A stretch of 64,000 nucleotides of DNA from Actinophytocola sp044466355 (GTDB lineage: Bacteria; Actinomycetota; Actinomycetes; Mycobacteriales; Pseudonocardiaceae), in assembly GCF_044466355.1 (NCBI RefSeq), contig NZ_JBITMQ010000002.1, forward strand, positions 496,001 through 560,000, in the 5' to 3' direction. Below are positions 40,098 to 50,752 of the stretch, piece after piece. A model generated the notes under the pieces. That model searched no databases, was not told the DNA's origin, and saw only the letters and a list, made by a program, of their open reading frames with translations. The stretch's first letter is position 1. The number at the start of each line of letters is the position of its first letter. The translations under genes were made by a program, and so were the position numbers.

Positions 40098-42614
40098 ATG
40101 ACTCTCACCGACGTGTTCCCCCCGAGGACCGACTCCGCGGCCGATCCCGACGCCCTCTTCGACGCCTTCTCCACCTGGGCCGAGGAGCAGGGCCTCTCGC
40201 TGTACCCGGCGCAGCAGGAGGCGATGATCGAGATCGTCTCCGGGGCGAACGTCATCCTCGCCACGCCGACCGGCTCGGGCAAGAGCATGGTCGCCATGGG
40301 CGCGCACTTCGCCGCCATGGCGAACGGGCAGCGCAGCTTCTACACCGCGCCGATCAAGGCGCTGGTGTCGGAGAAGTTCTTCGCGCTGTGCGAGGTCTTC
40401 GGCGCCGAGAACGTCGGCATGATCACCGGTGACTCCAGCGTGAACTCGGCTGCGCCGATCATCTGCTGCACCGCGGAGATCCTCGCCAACATCGCGCTGC
40501 GCGAGGGCTCGTCGGCCGATGTCGGCGTCGTGATCATGGACGAGTTCCACTTCTACTCCGAGCCCGACCGCGGCTGGGCGTGGCAGGTGCCGCTGCTGGA
40601 GCTCAACGACTCCCAGTTCCTGCTCATGTCCGCCACGCTCGGTGACGTCACCCGGTTCCAGGAGGACCTGACCCGGCGCACCGGCAAGCCGACCGCGGTC
40701 GTCACGTCGGCCGAACGGCCCGTGCCGCTGTTCTACTCGTTCCGCCTCACCCCGCTGCACGAGACGATCGAGGAACTGCTCGCCACCAACCAGGCGCCGG
40801 TCTACGTCGTGCACTTCACGCAGGCCGCGGCTCTGGAACGCGCGCAGAACCTGATGAGCATCAACGTCTGCACCCGCGAGGAGAAGGACCAGATCGCCAA
40901 GCTGATCGGAAACTTCCGGTTCACCGCGGGCTTCGGCAAGACGCTCTCGCGGCTGGTGCGCCACGGCATCGGGGTGCACCACGCGGGCATGCTGCCCAAG
41001 TACCGGCGGCTCGTGGAGCGGCTCGCGCAGGCCGGGCTGATGAAGGTCGTGTGCGGCACCGACACGCTCGGCGTCGGCATCAACGTGCCGATCCGCACGG
41101 TCGTGTTCACCGCACTGTCCAAGTACGACGGTCAGAAGGTGCGGCTGCTCAAGGCACGCGAGTTCCACCAGATCGCGGGCCGGGCCGGCCGGGCGGGCTA
41201 CGACACCGTCGGCAACGTGGTCGTGCAGGCGCCCGAGCACGTGATCGAGAACGAGAAGGCGCTCGCGAAGGCCGGCGACGACCCGAAGAAGCGCCGCAAG
41301 GTGGTGAAGAAGAAGCCGCCCGAGGGTTCGATCGGCTGGGGCGAGCCGACGTTCCAGCGGCTCGTCGAGGCCGAACCGGAGCCGCTGACGTCCAGTTTCG
41401 CGGTGTCGCACTCGATGCTGCTGAACGTGATCGGCCGTCCTGGCGACGCGTTCACCGCGATGCGCAAGCTGCTGGAGGACAACCACGAGGACCGGCCCGC
41501 GCAGCGCAGGCACATCCGCCGCGCCATCGCCACCTACCGGGCACTGCTGTCCGCGGGCGTGGTCGAGCGACTGTCCGAACCGGACGAACAGGGCCGCTCG
41601 GTCCGGGTGACCGTGGACCTGCAGATGGACTTCGCGCTGAACCAGCCGCTGTCGCCGTTCGCGCTCGCCGCCGTCGAACTGCTGGACATGGAGTCGCCGT
41701 CCTACGCGCTGGACGTGCTGTCGGTCATCGAGTCCACGCTGGAGGACCCGCGCCAGATCCTGTCCGCGCAGGAGCACAAGGCACGCGGCGAGGCGGTGGC
41801 GGCCATGAAGGCCGACGGCGTCGAGTACGAGGAGCGGATGACGCTGCTCGAGAACATCACCTACCCGAAGCCGCTCGCGGAGGAGCTGCTGTACGGGGCG
41901 TTCGAGACCTACCGCCGGGGGCACCCGTGGGTCGCGGACTACCAGCTGCGGCCGAAGTCCGTCGCACGCGACATGTTCGAGCGGTCCATGACGTTCACCG
42001 AGTACGTCGCCTTCTACCAGCTGTCCCGCAGCGAGGGCATCGTGCTGCGCTACCTCGCCGACGCGTACAAGGCGTTGCGGCAGACCGTGCCCGACGAGGC
42101 CAAGACCGAGGAGCTGTCGGATCTCATCGAGTGGCTCGGTGAGCTGGTGCGGCAGGTCGACTCCAGCCTGCTCGACGAGTGGGAGAAGCTCACCAACCCA
42201 GACGACGACACGGTGTCGGCGGACGCCGACGAGCGGGCCCCGGCGGTGACCCGCAACGTGCGTGCGTTCCGGGTGCTGGTGCGCAACGCGTTGTTCCACC
42301 GGGTGCAGCTCGCCGCCGCCCGCCGCTACGCCGATCTCGGCGCCCTCGACTCAGACGCCGGCTGGGACACCGAGGCGTGGATGGACGCGCTGGCGCCCTA
42401 CTTCGAGGAGCACGACGAGATCCGCACGGGCCCGGACGCCCGCGGCCCGAAGTTCCTGATGATCACCGAGCACGACGACCGGTGGGAGGTCAGGCAGATC
42501 TTCGACGACCCGGAAGGCGACGGCGACTGGGGCATCGTGGCCGAGGTCGACCTGGCGGAGTCGGACGAGATCGGCGCGGCGGCGGTGAAGGTCCTGGACG
42601 CGGGCCAGCTCTGA
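40098..42614 (+). CDS. Ski2-like DEAD/DEAH-box RNA helicase with DUF3516 C-terminus
   Basis: An 838-residue helicase. Motif I is ATPTGSGKS, II MDEFHFY, III MSATL, VI QIAGRAGRAG. The lysine-rich insert (DDPKKRRKVVKKKPP, about 395-410) and the long C-terminal half (about 430-838) with FFALNQPL-type winged segments fit the actinobacterial DUF3516 helicases related to Ski2/HelY. Likely role: RNA remodelling or decay in the cytoplasm. ATG 40098 is the clear start. Probably monocistronic. Confidence 0.9.
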   Translation: MTLTDVFPPRTDSAADPDALFDAFSTWAEEQGLSLYPAQQEAMIEIVSGANVILATPTGSGKSMVAMGAHFAAMANGQRSFYTAPIKALVSEKFFALCEVFGAENVGMITGDSSVNSAAPIICCTAEILANIALREGSSADVGVVIMDEFHFYSEPDRGWAWQVPLLELNDSQFLLMSATLGDVTRFQEDLTRRTGKPTAVVTSAERPVPLFYSFRLTPLHETIEELLATNQAPVYVVHFTQAAALERAQNLMSINVCTREEKDQIAKLIGNFRFTAGFGKTLSRLVRHGIGVHHAGMLPKYRRLVERLAQAGLMKVVCGTDTLGVGINVPIRTVVFTALSKYDGQKVRLLKAREFHQIAGRAGRAGYDTVGNVVVQAPEHVIENEKALAKAGDDPKKRRKVVKKKPPEGSIGWGEPTFQRLVEAEPEPLTSSFAVSHSMLLNVIGRPGDAFTAMRKLLEDNHEDRPAQRRHIRRAIATYRALLSAGVVERLSEPDEQGRSVRVTVDLQMDFALNQPLSPFALAAVELLDMESPSYALDVLSVIESTLEDPRQILSAQEHKARGEAVAAMKADGVEYEERMTLLENITYPKPLAEELLYGAFETYRRGHPWVADYQLRPKSVARDMFERSMTFTEYVAFYQLSRSEGIVLRYLADAYKALRQTVPDEAKTEELSDLIEWLGELVRQVDSSLLDEWEKLTNPDDDTVSADADERAPAVTRNVRAFRVLVRNALFHRVQLAAARRYADLGALDSDAGWDTEAWMDALAPYFEEHDEIRTGPDARGPKFLMITEHDDRWEVRQIFDDPEGDGDWGIVAEVDLAESDEIGAAAVKVLDAGQL

Positions 42615-42644
42615 GGTCGGCGCACGAAGTCCCCGGCGAGGCCC

Positions 42645-43139
42645 CTAGTGCCGGGACTCGGTGCGGTTCCACCCGACCGGGGTCGCGCCTACCGGGTCGA
42701 ACCGGAGGTCCGGGTCATCGGGCTGGACGAGGCAGATCATGCGGTGGCCGTGGAGCAACCCGATCCGCGCGTTGTCGGCCAGGATGTCGAGGACGACCTG
42801 CGCGGCCCGGGCGTCGGCGGCGGCGAAGGCGTCGTAGCCGGTGACCACGAACGCGGTGCCCGCGGCCGCGCGGTCCGCGCCGTAGGCGTACGCGGCGACG
42901 TCCCGCATGCAGTCGTTGAACGCGTCGAGGTTGCCGCCGAAGTAGTCCGGGAAGTCCAGCTCCTCCTTGACCGCGGCCGCGAACGCGTCCCGCGTGCCCC
43001 AGGCACGTGCGTCGAGCCGGTGGATCAGGTAGCCCAGCCCCGCGAGCGTCGCGACGGTGTCGTCGAGCACCGCGTGCCGGTGGTAGAGCGTCACCGGGCC
43101 GTTCTCGAGGAGGCGGAGGTCCGCGCCGAGGGGTGCCAC
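42645..43139 (-). CDS. barstar-family protein
   Basis: A 164-residue protein. The barstar core is at about residues 32-140 (HRLDARAWGTRDAFAAAVKE, LDFPDYFGGNLDAFNDCMRD), with an N-terminal strand (DLRLLENGPVTLYHRH). Barstar inhibits the ribonuclease barnase, but no ribonuclease toxin gene is adjacent; many actinomycete members are orphans. GTG 43139 is supported by TACGCT six bases upstream on the minus strand (43146-43151), which predicts a leaderless mRNA; GTG 43169 would overlap the upstream phosphoribosyltransferase gene. Confidence 0.82.
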   Translation of the reverse strand: MAPLGADLRLLENGPVTLYHRHAVLDDTVATLAGLGYLIHRLDARAWGTRDAFAAAVKEELDFPDYFGGNLDAFNDCMRDVAAYAYGADRAAAGTAFVVTGYDAFAAADARAAQVVLDILADNARIGLLHGHRMICLVQPDDPDLRFDPVGATPVGWNRTESRH

Positions 43140-43152
43140 GTGATCAGCGTAG

Positions 43153-43773
43153 TCACCGCAGCAGCGCACGCACCCGGTCGTCCGGCACCTGCGTGAAGTC
43201 GTCGTACCACTGGCCCACCGCGGCGAACCGCTTCGGCGTCACCGGGCACACGATCTCGTCGGCGAGCGGGGCGAGTGCCGCGAGCGAGTCCGGCGGCGCG
43301 ACGGGCACGGCCAGCACGACGTGCGCCGCGCCGAAACCACGCAGCACCCGCAACGCGGCGACCACGGTGGCTCCGGTGGCGATCCCGTCGTCGACGAGGA
43401 TCACCGTGCGGTCCCGCAGGTCCGGCCGGGTGCCGGGCCGCAGCACGGCGGCGCGGCGGCGGATCTCGGCGCGTTCGTGCTCGATCCGGTCGGTGAGGTC
43501 GTCCCACGATATGCCCAACTCCCGCAGCACGGCTTCGTTGCGGACGGTGACCCCGTCCTCCCCGATCGCGCCGACGGCCAGTTCCTCCCGGTCCGGCGCG
43601 CCGATCTTGCGCACCAGCACGACGTCCAGCTGCGCACCGAGCGCGGTCGCGATCTCCGCGGCGACCGGCACCCCGCCGCGCGGCAGTCCGACGACCACCG
43701 GGGCGGCGGTGCGAAGGTGGTGAAGGCGCGCGGCGAGCGCCCGTCCCGCGTCGGCGCGGTCTCGGAAGCGCAT
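43153..43773 (-). CDS. phosphoribosyltransferase-domain protein
   Basis: A 206-residue type I phosphoribosyltransferase-like protein. The PRPP loop is TVILVDDGIATGATV (about 121-135), preceded by VVVGLPRGGVPVAAEIA and LVRKIGAPDREELAVGAI. These features are common to the stand-alone phosphoribosyltransferases that often accompany stress or erythromycin-esterase-type genes; the base acceptor is unknown. The start is ATG 43773. The stop lies 14 bases before the barstar start. Confidence 0.85.
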   Translation of the reverse strand: MRFRDRADAGRALAARLHHLRTAAPVVVGLPRGGVPVAAEIATALGAQLDVVLVRKIGAPDREELAVGAIGEDGVTVRNEAVLRELGISWDDLTDRIEHERAEIRRRAAVLRPGTRPDLRDRTVILVDDGIATGATVVAALRVLRGFGAAHVVLAVPVAPPDSLAALAPLADEIVCPVTPKRFAAVGQWYDDFTQVPDDRVRALLR

Positions 43774-43900
43774 GCCTCAAGTGTCGCCCCTCGACGCGTA
43801 CTCCGCCCAGCACACCGCGCGTGGTTGCGCCACTCGGCGGGTCCGTGCAGGCAGACCCCTGCCCGTGCGGATCACCACGCGCTGGGGTAAACCGGCTGTC

Positions 43901-44950
43901 ATGCGTGCGTTGACAGTGAAACCGGGGCGGGCGGGCTCGCTCGAGGTCGGGGACGTGCCGGAACCGGGTCCGGAGGCGGGGGCCGTGCTGGTGGACGGCC
44001 TGGCGGTCGGGGTGTGCGGCACGGACAAGGAGATCGCGAACGGTGAGTACGGGTGGGCGCCGCCCGGCGCGGAGCGGCTCGTGCTCGGGCACGAGTCCCT
44101 CGGCCGGGTGCGGGAGGCGCCCGACGGCAGCGGGTTCGCCCCCGGTGACCTGGTCGTCGGGGTGGTGCGCAGACCGGACCCGGAGCCGTGCGGCGCGTGC
44201 GCGCACGGCGAGTTCGACATGTGCCGCAACGGCCGGTACACCGAGCGCGGGATCAAGGAACTGGACGGGTTCGCCAGCGAGCGGTGGCGGGTCGAGCCGG
44301 ACTACGCGGTGCGGCTGGACCCACGTCTCGAACCGGTCGGGACGTTGCTGGAACCCACGACGGTGGTGGCGAAGGCGTGGGAGCAGGTGGAACGGGTCGG
44401 CGCGCGGTCGTGGTTCGAACCGCGGCGTGTGCTCGTCACCGGCGCCGGTCCCATCGGGCTGCTGGCGGCGCTGCTCGGTGCGCGGCGCGGCCTGGACGTG
44501 CACGTGCTCGACCGGGTGACCGAGGGCCCCAAGCCCGGGCTCGTCACCGCGCTCGGCGCGACGTACCACCACGAACCGGCGAGCGAGGTCGCCGCGCGGC
44601 TCCAGCCCGACATCGTGATCGAGGCGACCGGCGCGGGCCAGGTCGTGGTCGACGTGCTGGCGAACAACGCCGCCTACGGCATCGTCTGCCTCACCGGCGT
44701 GTCGGCGGCGGGCCGCGGCATCAGCGTCGACGCGGGTGCCGTGAACCGCGAACTGGTCCTGGAGAACGACGTCGTCATCGGCTCGGTGAACGCGAACCTC
44801 CGGCACTACCGGCAGGCCGCCGACGCACTCGCCGAGGCCGACCTCGCGTGGCTGGACCGGATGATCACCCGCCGGGTGCCGCTGTCCGCCGCGGCCGACG
44901 CCTTCGACACCCGCGAGGACGACGTGAAGGTCGTCGTCACGCTGACGTGA
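43901..44950 (+). CDS. zinc-dependent medium-chain dehydrogenase (glucose 1-dehydrogenase-like)
   Basis: A 349-residue MDR enzyme. Catalytic zinc residues are Cys in VGVCGTDKEI and His in LGHESLG; the structural zinc loop is PCGACAHGEFDMCRNG. The nucleotide site is VTGAGPIGLLAALL. The GTDKEI and NGRYTERGIKE stretches fit glucose 1-dehydrogenases. It would oxidise a sugar with NAD(P). ATG 43901 lies after TAAACC with seven bases between, a weak leaderless pattern. In the 127 bases before it, 9-base arms at 43817 and 43874 could pair. Confidence 0.85.
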   Translation: MRALTVKPGRAGSLEVGDVPEPGPEAGAVLVDGLAVGVCGTDKEIANGEYGWAPPGAERLVLGHESLGRVREAPDGSGFAPGDLVVGVVRRPDPEPCGACAHGEFDMCRNGRYTERGIKELDGFASERWRVEPDYAVRLDPRLEPVGTLLEPTTVVAKAWEQVERVGARSWFEPRRVLVTGAGPIGLLAALLGARRGLDVHVLDRVTEGPKPGLVTALGATYHHEPASEVAARLQPDIVIEATGAGQVVVDVLANNAAYGIVCLTGVSAAGRGISVDAGAVNRELVLENDVVIGSVNANLRHYRQAADALAEADLAWLDRMITRRVPLSAAADAFDTREDDVKVVVTLT

Positions 44951-45062
44951 GGAGCGCACCGCGAGACTGAATCGGCGAGGACCGGACCTGCGCCGGAAAC
45001 GTGGACCCGGCCGGTGATCTCGTGACACAGTCGACGCCGAGGCCTGACCCGAGAGGGGACAT

Positions 45063-45443
45063 GTGGACGAGAAGGCACCGGACGTCGACCTCCTGAGCAT
45101 GACCAGCGAGGTCACCGACCGCGCGGTCCTGGTCCACGCCGTCGGCGAGGTGGACCACCTCACCGCTCCCCAGCTCGCCGCCGAACTGGGCAGGGCGGGT
45201 CTGGACGCCTCGTCGACCCGGCCCGTCGTGCTCGACATGACGAGCGTCTCGTTCATGACGTCGGCGGGCCTCGCCGTGCTGGTCGAACACCACCGGGGCA
45301 GGCGGGCGCACCACGCGCTGCGGATCGTCGTCGGCGGCTCCCCCGTCGGGCAGTCGCTGCGGCGGACCGGGCTCCACCAGTTCCTGTCGACGTACGACAC
45401 GCTCGCGGAGGCACTCGCGGACGGGCCCGGCCGATCGTCCTGA
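45063..45443 (+). CDS. STAS-domain anti-sigma factor antagonist
   Basis: A 126-residue single STAS domain. The phospho-acceptor region reads VSFMTSAGLAVLV, where Ser aligns with the Ser phosphorylated in SpoIIAA. Such proteins release sigma factors by binding an anti-sigma kinase when unphosphorylated. No kinase or sigma gene is adjacent. GTG 45063 with GAGAGGGG upstream is the start. The last codons lie inside a perfect terminator hairpin. Confidence 0.88.
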   Translation: MDEKAPDVDLLSMTSEVTDRAVLVHAVGEVDHLTAPQLAAELGRAGLDASSTRPVVLDMTSVSFMTSAGLAVLVEHHRGRRAHHALRIVVGGSPVGQSLRRTGLHQFLSTYDTLAEALADGPGRSS

Positions 45444-45457
45444 TCGGCCGGGCCCGT
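45421..45457. terminator. 16-bp perfect hairpin enclosing the STAS stop codon
   Basis: Perfect arms (45421-45436 and 45442-45457) enclose the loop GTCCT. The left arm is coding sequence of the STAS gene and the stop codon spans loop and right arm. The convergent katG stop is 15 bases further, so the hairpin serves both directions. Confidence 0.8.
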
Positions 45458-45471
45458 GGGTCGCGCTGGGA

Positions 45472-47748
<2,277 letters not shown>

Positions 47749-47771
47749 CTACTTCCTTCCGATGTGGCGTT

Positions 47772-48200
47772 TCATGTGGCGGTGCGCGTGGCCGCGCAGT
47801 CGGGGCAGGTGCCCCAGTAGACGACCTCGGCCTCGTCGACCACGAACCCGTGGTCGACGGAGGCGGTGAGGCACGGCGCGTGGCCGACCGCGCACTCGAC
47901 GTCCGCGATCGCGCCGCAGGAGCGGCACACGACGTGGTGGTGGTTGTCCCCCACACGGGACTCGTAGCGCGCGGTCGCGCCGGCGGGCTGGATGCGCCGC
48001 ACGAGACCGGCGTCGGTGAGTGCCTGAAGCACGTCGTAGATCGCCTGGTGGGACACCGCGGGGAGATCGGCACGCACGAGTTCGATGACCGTCTGCGTGT
48101 CGATGTGCGGGTTGTCGCGCAGCGCGGCGAGCACCGCCAACCGGGGCCGGGTCACGCGCAACGAGACCGCCCGGAGCTGCGACTCGAAGTCGGACGTCAC
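47772..48200 (-). CDS. furA: FurA-type Fur-family repressor of katG
   Basis: A 142-residue Fur protein. The N-terminal winged helix (RVTRPRLAVLAALRDNPHID) is followed by the metal domain with HHHVVCRSCG and the second Cys pair GTCPDCAA, a structural zinc site. FurA represses its own gene and katG and lets go under peroxide. GTG 48200 lies six bases after TAGGGT on the minus strand, so the mRNA is leaderless, as known for mycobacterial furA. Confidence 0.93.
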   Translation of the reverse strand: MTSDFESQLRAVSLRVTRPRLAVLAALRDNPHIDTQTVIELVRADLPAVSHQAIYDVLQALTDAGLVRRIQPAGATARYESRVGDNHHHVVCRSCGAIADVECAVGHAPCLTASVDHGFVVDEAEVVYWGTCPDCAATRTAT

Positions 48201-48206
48201 ACCTCG

Positions 48207-48241
48207 ACCCTAACGCTTATCTGGAACAAATCAACTTATAG
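48207..48241 (-). promoter_or_regulatory. furA promoter and AT-rich FurA box
   Basis: ACCCTA (48207-48212) is the minus-strand -10 box TAGGGT. Immediately upstream, 48213-48241 is strongly AT-rich with repeated CTTAT elements, the expected FurA binding site overlapping the -35 region. The stop codon of the upstream AraC gene (48231-48233) lies inside this box. Confidence 0.65.
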
Positions 48242-49094
48242 TCGCCCCTGTCGCCCGACTGTGTCTCCGGTAGTCACGCGGCGTGAGCCCGACCAGGGCG
48301 CGGAACCGGCGGGCGAAGTACGTCGGGTCGTCCCAGCCGACGGCGGCGCCGACCTGGGCGGCGGGCAGGTCCGAGTGCGTCAGCAACGTGGCGGCGCGCT
48401 CCGCCCGCACCCGCGCCAGGAACGCCATGGGCGTCACCCCCACGTGCCGCACGAACAGGCGGCCGAGGTAGGCGGGGTCGAGGTTGACCACGCTCGCCAG
48501 TGCGTCGAGTCGCCACCGCCGTTCCGGTGCCGCCTCCAGCCGGGCGAGGACGGCCGCGACCGCGGGGTGGCTCGCGGGCGCCTCCTCGTCGGCGCCGCGG
48601 CCGTCGGCGAGGATGCCCAGCACGGCGACCAGCCGGCCAAGCAGGCGCCCGGGCCTGGCCGCCGTGAGGTCCCGTTCGAGCCCGCCGATCTCCGCGATGG
48701 CCTCGTCGGCGGCGTCCTCGTCGACCGTGACGACCGCGACGCCGTGGGTGCCCGCCGCCATCGGTTCGGTCCACAGTGGCCTGCGCAGCGCCGGGAAGTC
48801 GTGCAACGCGGCCAGTTCGGTCCGCAGCGCCTGGGCCGACAGGCAGCAGTTGGCGACCGTGAGGCCGGCGCAGTCGCGGAACCCGTGCCAGGCGCCGGGG
48901 CGCAGGACCACGACCTGCCCGCGCCGCACGTCGTGCTCGCCGTGACTGGTGACGTGCCTGCCCCGGCCGGACCCGATCACGGCTATCTCGACGAAGTCGT
49001 GCGCGTGTGCCTCGACGTCCGCGTTCAGGCGGTGGACGCCGCCCCAGATGGGTCCGTGCGCGAACAGCGCGTGCTCGTGCAGCGTCGTCGTCAT
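48231..49094 (-). CDS. AraC-family transcriptional regulator
   Basis: A 287-residue regulator. An N-terminal cupin-like domain (HAHDFVEIAVIGSGRGRHVT, residues about 28-100) is followed by a double helix-turn-helix (about 185-280: LDALASVVNLDPAYLGRLF, DPTYFARRFRALVGLTPRDY). ATG 49094 lies six bases after TACGAT on the minus strand, so it is probably leaderless. It diverges from a PhyH-family gene, a usual pairing of sugar- or metabolite-sensing regulator and target. Its 3' end reaches into the furA promoter. Confidence 0.9.
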   Translation of the reverse strand: MTTTLHEHALFAHGPIWGGVHRLNADVEAHAHDFVEIAVIGSGRGRHVTSHGEHDVRRGQVVVLRPGAWHGFRDCAGLTVANCCLSAQALRTELAALHDFPALRRPLWTEPMAAGTHGVAVVTVDEDAADEAIAEIGGLERDLTAARPGRLLGRLVAVLGILADGRGADEEAPASHPAVAAVLARLEAAPERRWRLDALASVVNLDPAYLGRLFVRHVGVTPMAFLARVRAERAATLLTHSDLPAAQVGAAVGWDDPTYFARRFRALVGLTPRDYRRHSRATGATIS

Positions 49095-49100
49095 GTCGGG

Positions 49101-49154
49101 ATCGTACGAGTACCGGCCGGGATCGGACTAGGCATGACGTCAGCTCGCGCTGAC
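49101..49154. promoter_or_regulatory. divergent promoter region of AraC regulator and PhyH gene
   Basis: ATCGTA (49101-49106) is the minus-strand -10 box TACGAT of the AraC gene. GTCAGC-TCGC-GCTGAC (49139-49154) is a perfect inverted repeat 33 bases before the PhyH start and a candidate operator. Confidence 0.45.
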
Positions 49155-49187
49155 ACTGGGTGGTGACCGAAACCTGTGGAGGACAGC

Positions 49188-49979
49188 ATGTTCACGACCG
49201 ATCAGACAGCGGCGAGCGAGGTCGACGGCGACGGCCGGGTACCGGAGGAACTCGTCGACGCGTACCGCGAACACGGGTTCGTCCGAGTCCGTGGCGTGCT
49301 CGAGCCAGACCGGGTCGAGCGCCTCCGGGCCCACGCGGAGGCGTTCCTGACGGCGCACCGGGCGGACAGCCTGGAGCAGCGGGGAACGTTCAGCCAGCTG
49401 GTCAACGTCTGGCGACAGGACGAGAACCTGCGCGCGCTCACGTTCGACCCGCGACTCGGCCGCGTCGCCGAACAGCTCGCCGGGTTCCCCCTGCGGCTCT
49501 GGCACGACCAGCTGCTGGTCAAGGAACCGCGCAACAACCTCGCCACGGAGTTCCACCAGGACCGCCCGTACTGGCCGCACGCCGGCGACCGGCTCCCGCT
49601 GTCGGCGTGGATCGCGCTGGTCGACGTCCCTCCGGAGCGCGGCTGCATGACGTTCCTGCCCGGCACGCAGCACCGCGCCGGCCTGCGCCCGCAGGACCTG
49701 CACGACGAGGACGACCTGTTCGCGGCGGACCCCGAGTTGCGCTGGGTCCCACGCGTCACCGTGCCGCTCCGCGCGGGCGACTGCACCTTCCACAGTGGAT
49801 ACACCGGGCACATGGCGCTGCCCAACCGGACCGACGTGGCGAGGATCGCCCACGTCGTCATCTACATGGACGCTGCGACGACGTACGACGGCACCCCACA
49901 CGTCGTCACCGACCCACTCGGCCTCACCCCGGGTGACCGGCTCGACGGCGAGACGTTTCCCCGTCCGTGGCGTGCCTAA
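49188..49979 (+). CDS. phytanoyl-CoA dioxygenase (PhyH) family protein
   Basis: A 263-residue 2-oxoglutarate/Fe(II) oxygenase. Iron ligands are the His-x-Asp pair in EFHQDRPYW and a distal His in FHSGYTGHMALPN; Arg in NRTDVARIA may bind 2-oxoglutarate. ATG 49188 with GGAGGA four bases upstream is better than GTG 49176. Placed opposite an AraC regulator it may hydroxylate a small metabolite; substrate unknown. The stop overlaps the convergent GNAT stop. Confidence 0.88.
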   Translation: MFTTDQTAASEVDGDGRVPEELVDAYREHGFVRVRGVLEPDRVERLRAHAEAFLTAHRADSLEQRGTFSQLVNVWRQDENLRALTFDPRLGRVAEQLAGFPLRLWHDQLLVKEPRNNLATEFHQDRPYWPHAGDRLPLSAWIALVDVPPERGCMTFLPGTQHRAGLRPQDLHDEDDLFAADPELRWVPRVTVPLRAGDCTFHSGYTGHMALPNRTDVARIAHVVIYMDAATTYDGTPHVVTDPLGLTPGDRLDGETFPRPWRA

Positions 49980-50752
49980 CCCAGCCGGTGCCGGACCCAC
50001 ACGCCCGGTTCGACGTAGACGGCGTGGTCGTGCTCGGCGCTGCAGTGCACCGGCACGAGCCCACCGGGCACGACCACGTCGCCCGTCCGGTCGAACGGCC
50101 GACCCGTCCACGTGCGCCACTCCGCGAGTGAGCCGCTGATCACCATCGCGCGCGGGCACACGCCGACGATCTCGCCGCCCGCGCGGACGTGGGTGCGCAG
50201 CCACGGGTCGGCGGGCAGCCCGTCGGCGCGGGTGCGGTGGGCGTACTCGCTCATCGGCGTGTCCGGTTCGGCGGGCTTGCCCGACGGCCGCACCGGCGCG
50301 ACGAACTCCTCGTACCCGAGGCGGCGGACGTTGGCGCGCATGGCGTCGAGCAGCACCGCCGCGAGCCCCTCGCCCCGGCGGTCCGGCCGGATGGTGATCT
50401 CCAGCGCCGACACGAGGTTCGGCTCCCGGCCCGCCGCGCGGTCCAGCGCCGCCCACCGGATGACCGCGTCCCAGCCGTCCCCCGGCAGGGCGGTGCGCCC
50501 GCCGAACCCGTACGCGAACGGCACCGAGAACGCCCGCGCCACCGCCACGTCGGGCGCCGACGCCTCGTACGCCACGAGAGCGTGCTCCGGGTGGTCGTGC
50601 GGCGCACGGGTGAAGTACAACGAGGCCATCGGGTCCTGCAGGACGAACGCGGGCCACGCGTCGTCGAGCTGCCACAGCATGTCGGCGAGGTCAGGACGCC
50701 GGTCCATCGTCTCGATGATCAACTCTTCGGCCATGGCCGGATTCTGGCTCAT
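49976..50752 (-). CDS. GNAT-family N-acetyltransferase
   Basis: A 258-residue protein. The acetyl-CoA-binding core is visible at SALEITIRPDRRGEGLAAVLLDAM (read in two parts: the beta4 strand and the R-x-x-G-x-G loop). The N-terminal half is long and the C-terminal third (VYVEPGVWVRHRL) is beta-rich, unlike small GNATs. ATG 50752 overlaps the glmS stop (ATGA); ATG 50734 is an alternative. Coupled to glmS, it may act on an amino sugar or related metabolite, which is inference. Confidence 0.82.
   Translation of the reverse strand: MSQNPAMAEELIIETMDRRPDLADMLWQLDDAWPAFVLQDPMASLYFTRAPHDHPEHALVAYEASAPDVAVARAFSVPFAYGFGGRTALPGDGWDAVIRWAALDRAAGREPNLVSALEITIRPDRRGEGLAAVLLDAMRANVRRLGYEEFVAPVRPSGKPAEPDTPMSEYAHRTRADGLPADPWLRTHVRAGGEIVGVCPRAMVISGSLAEWRTWTGRPFDRTGDVVVPGGLVPVHCSAEHDHAVYVEPGVWVRHRLG

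Noticed and set aside
40020..42299. A 759-codon minus-strand frame opposite the helicase
   Set aside because: Antisense shadow of a well-defined Ski2-like helicase.
43817..43882. Riboswitch-like long-range pairing before the zinc dehydrogenase gene
   Set aside because: Nine-base arms 48 bases apart can pair, but nothing else in the leader resembles a known riboswitch and a possible -10 box lies after it.
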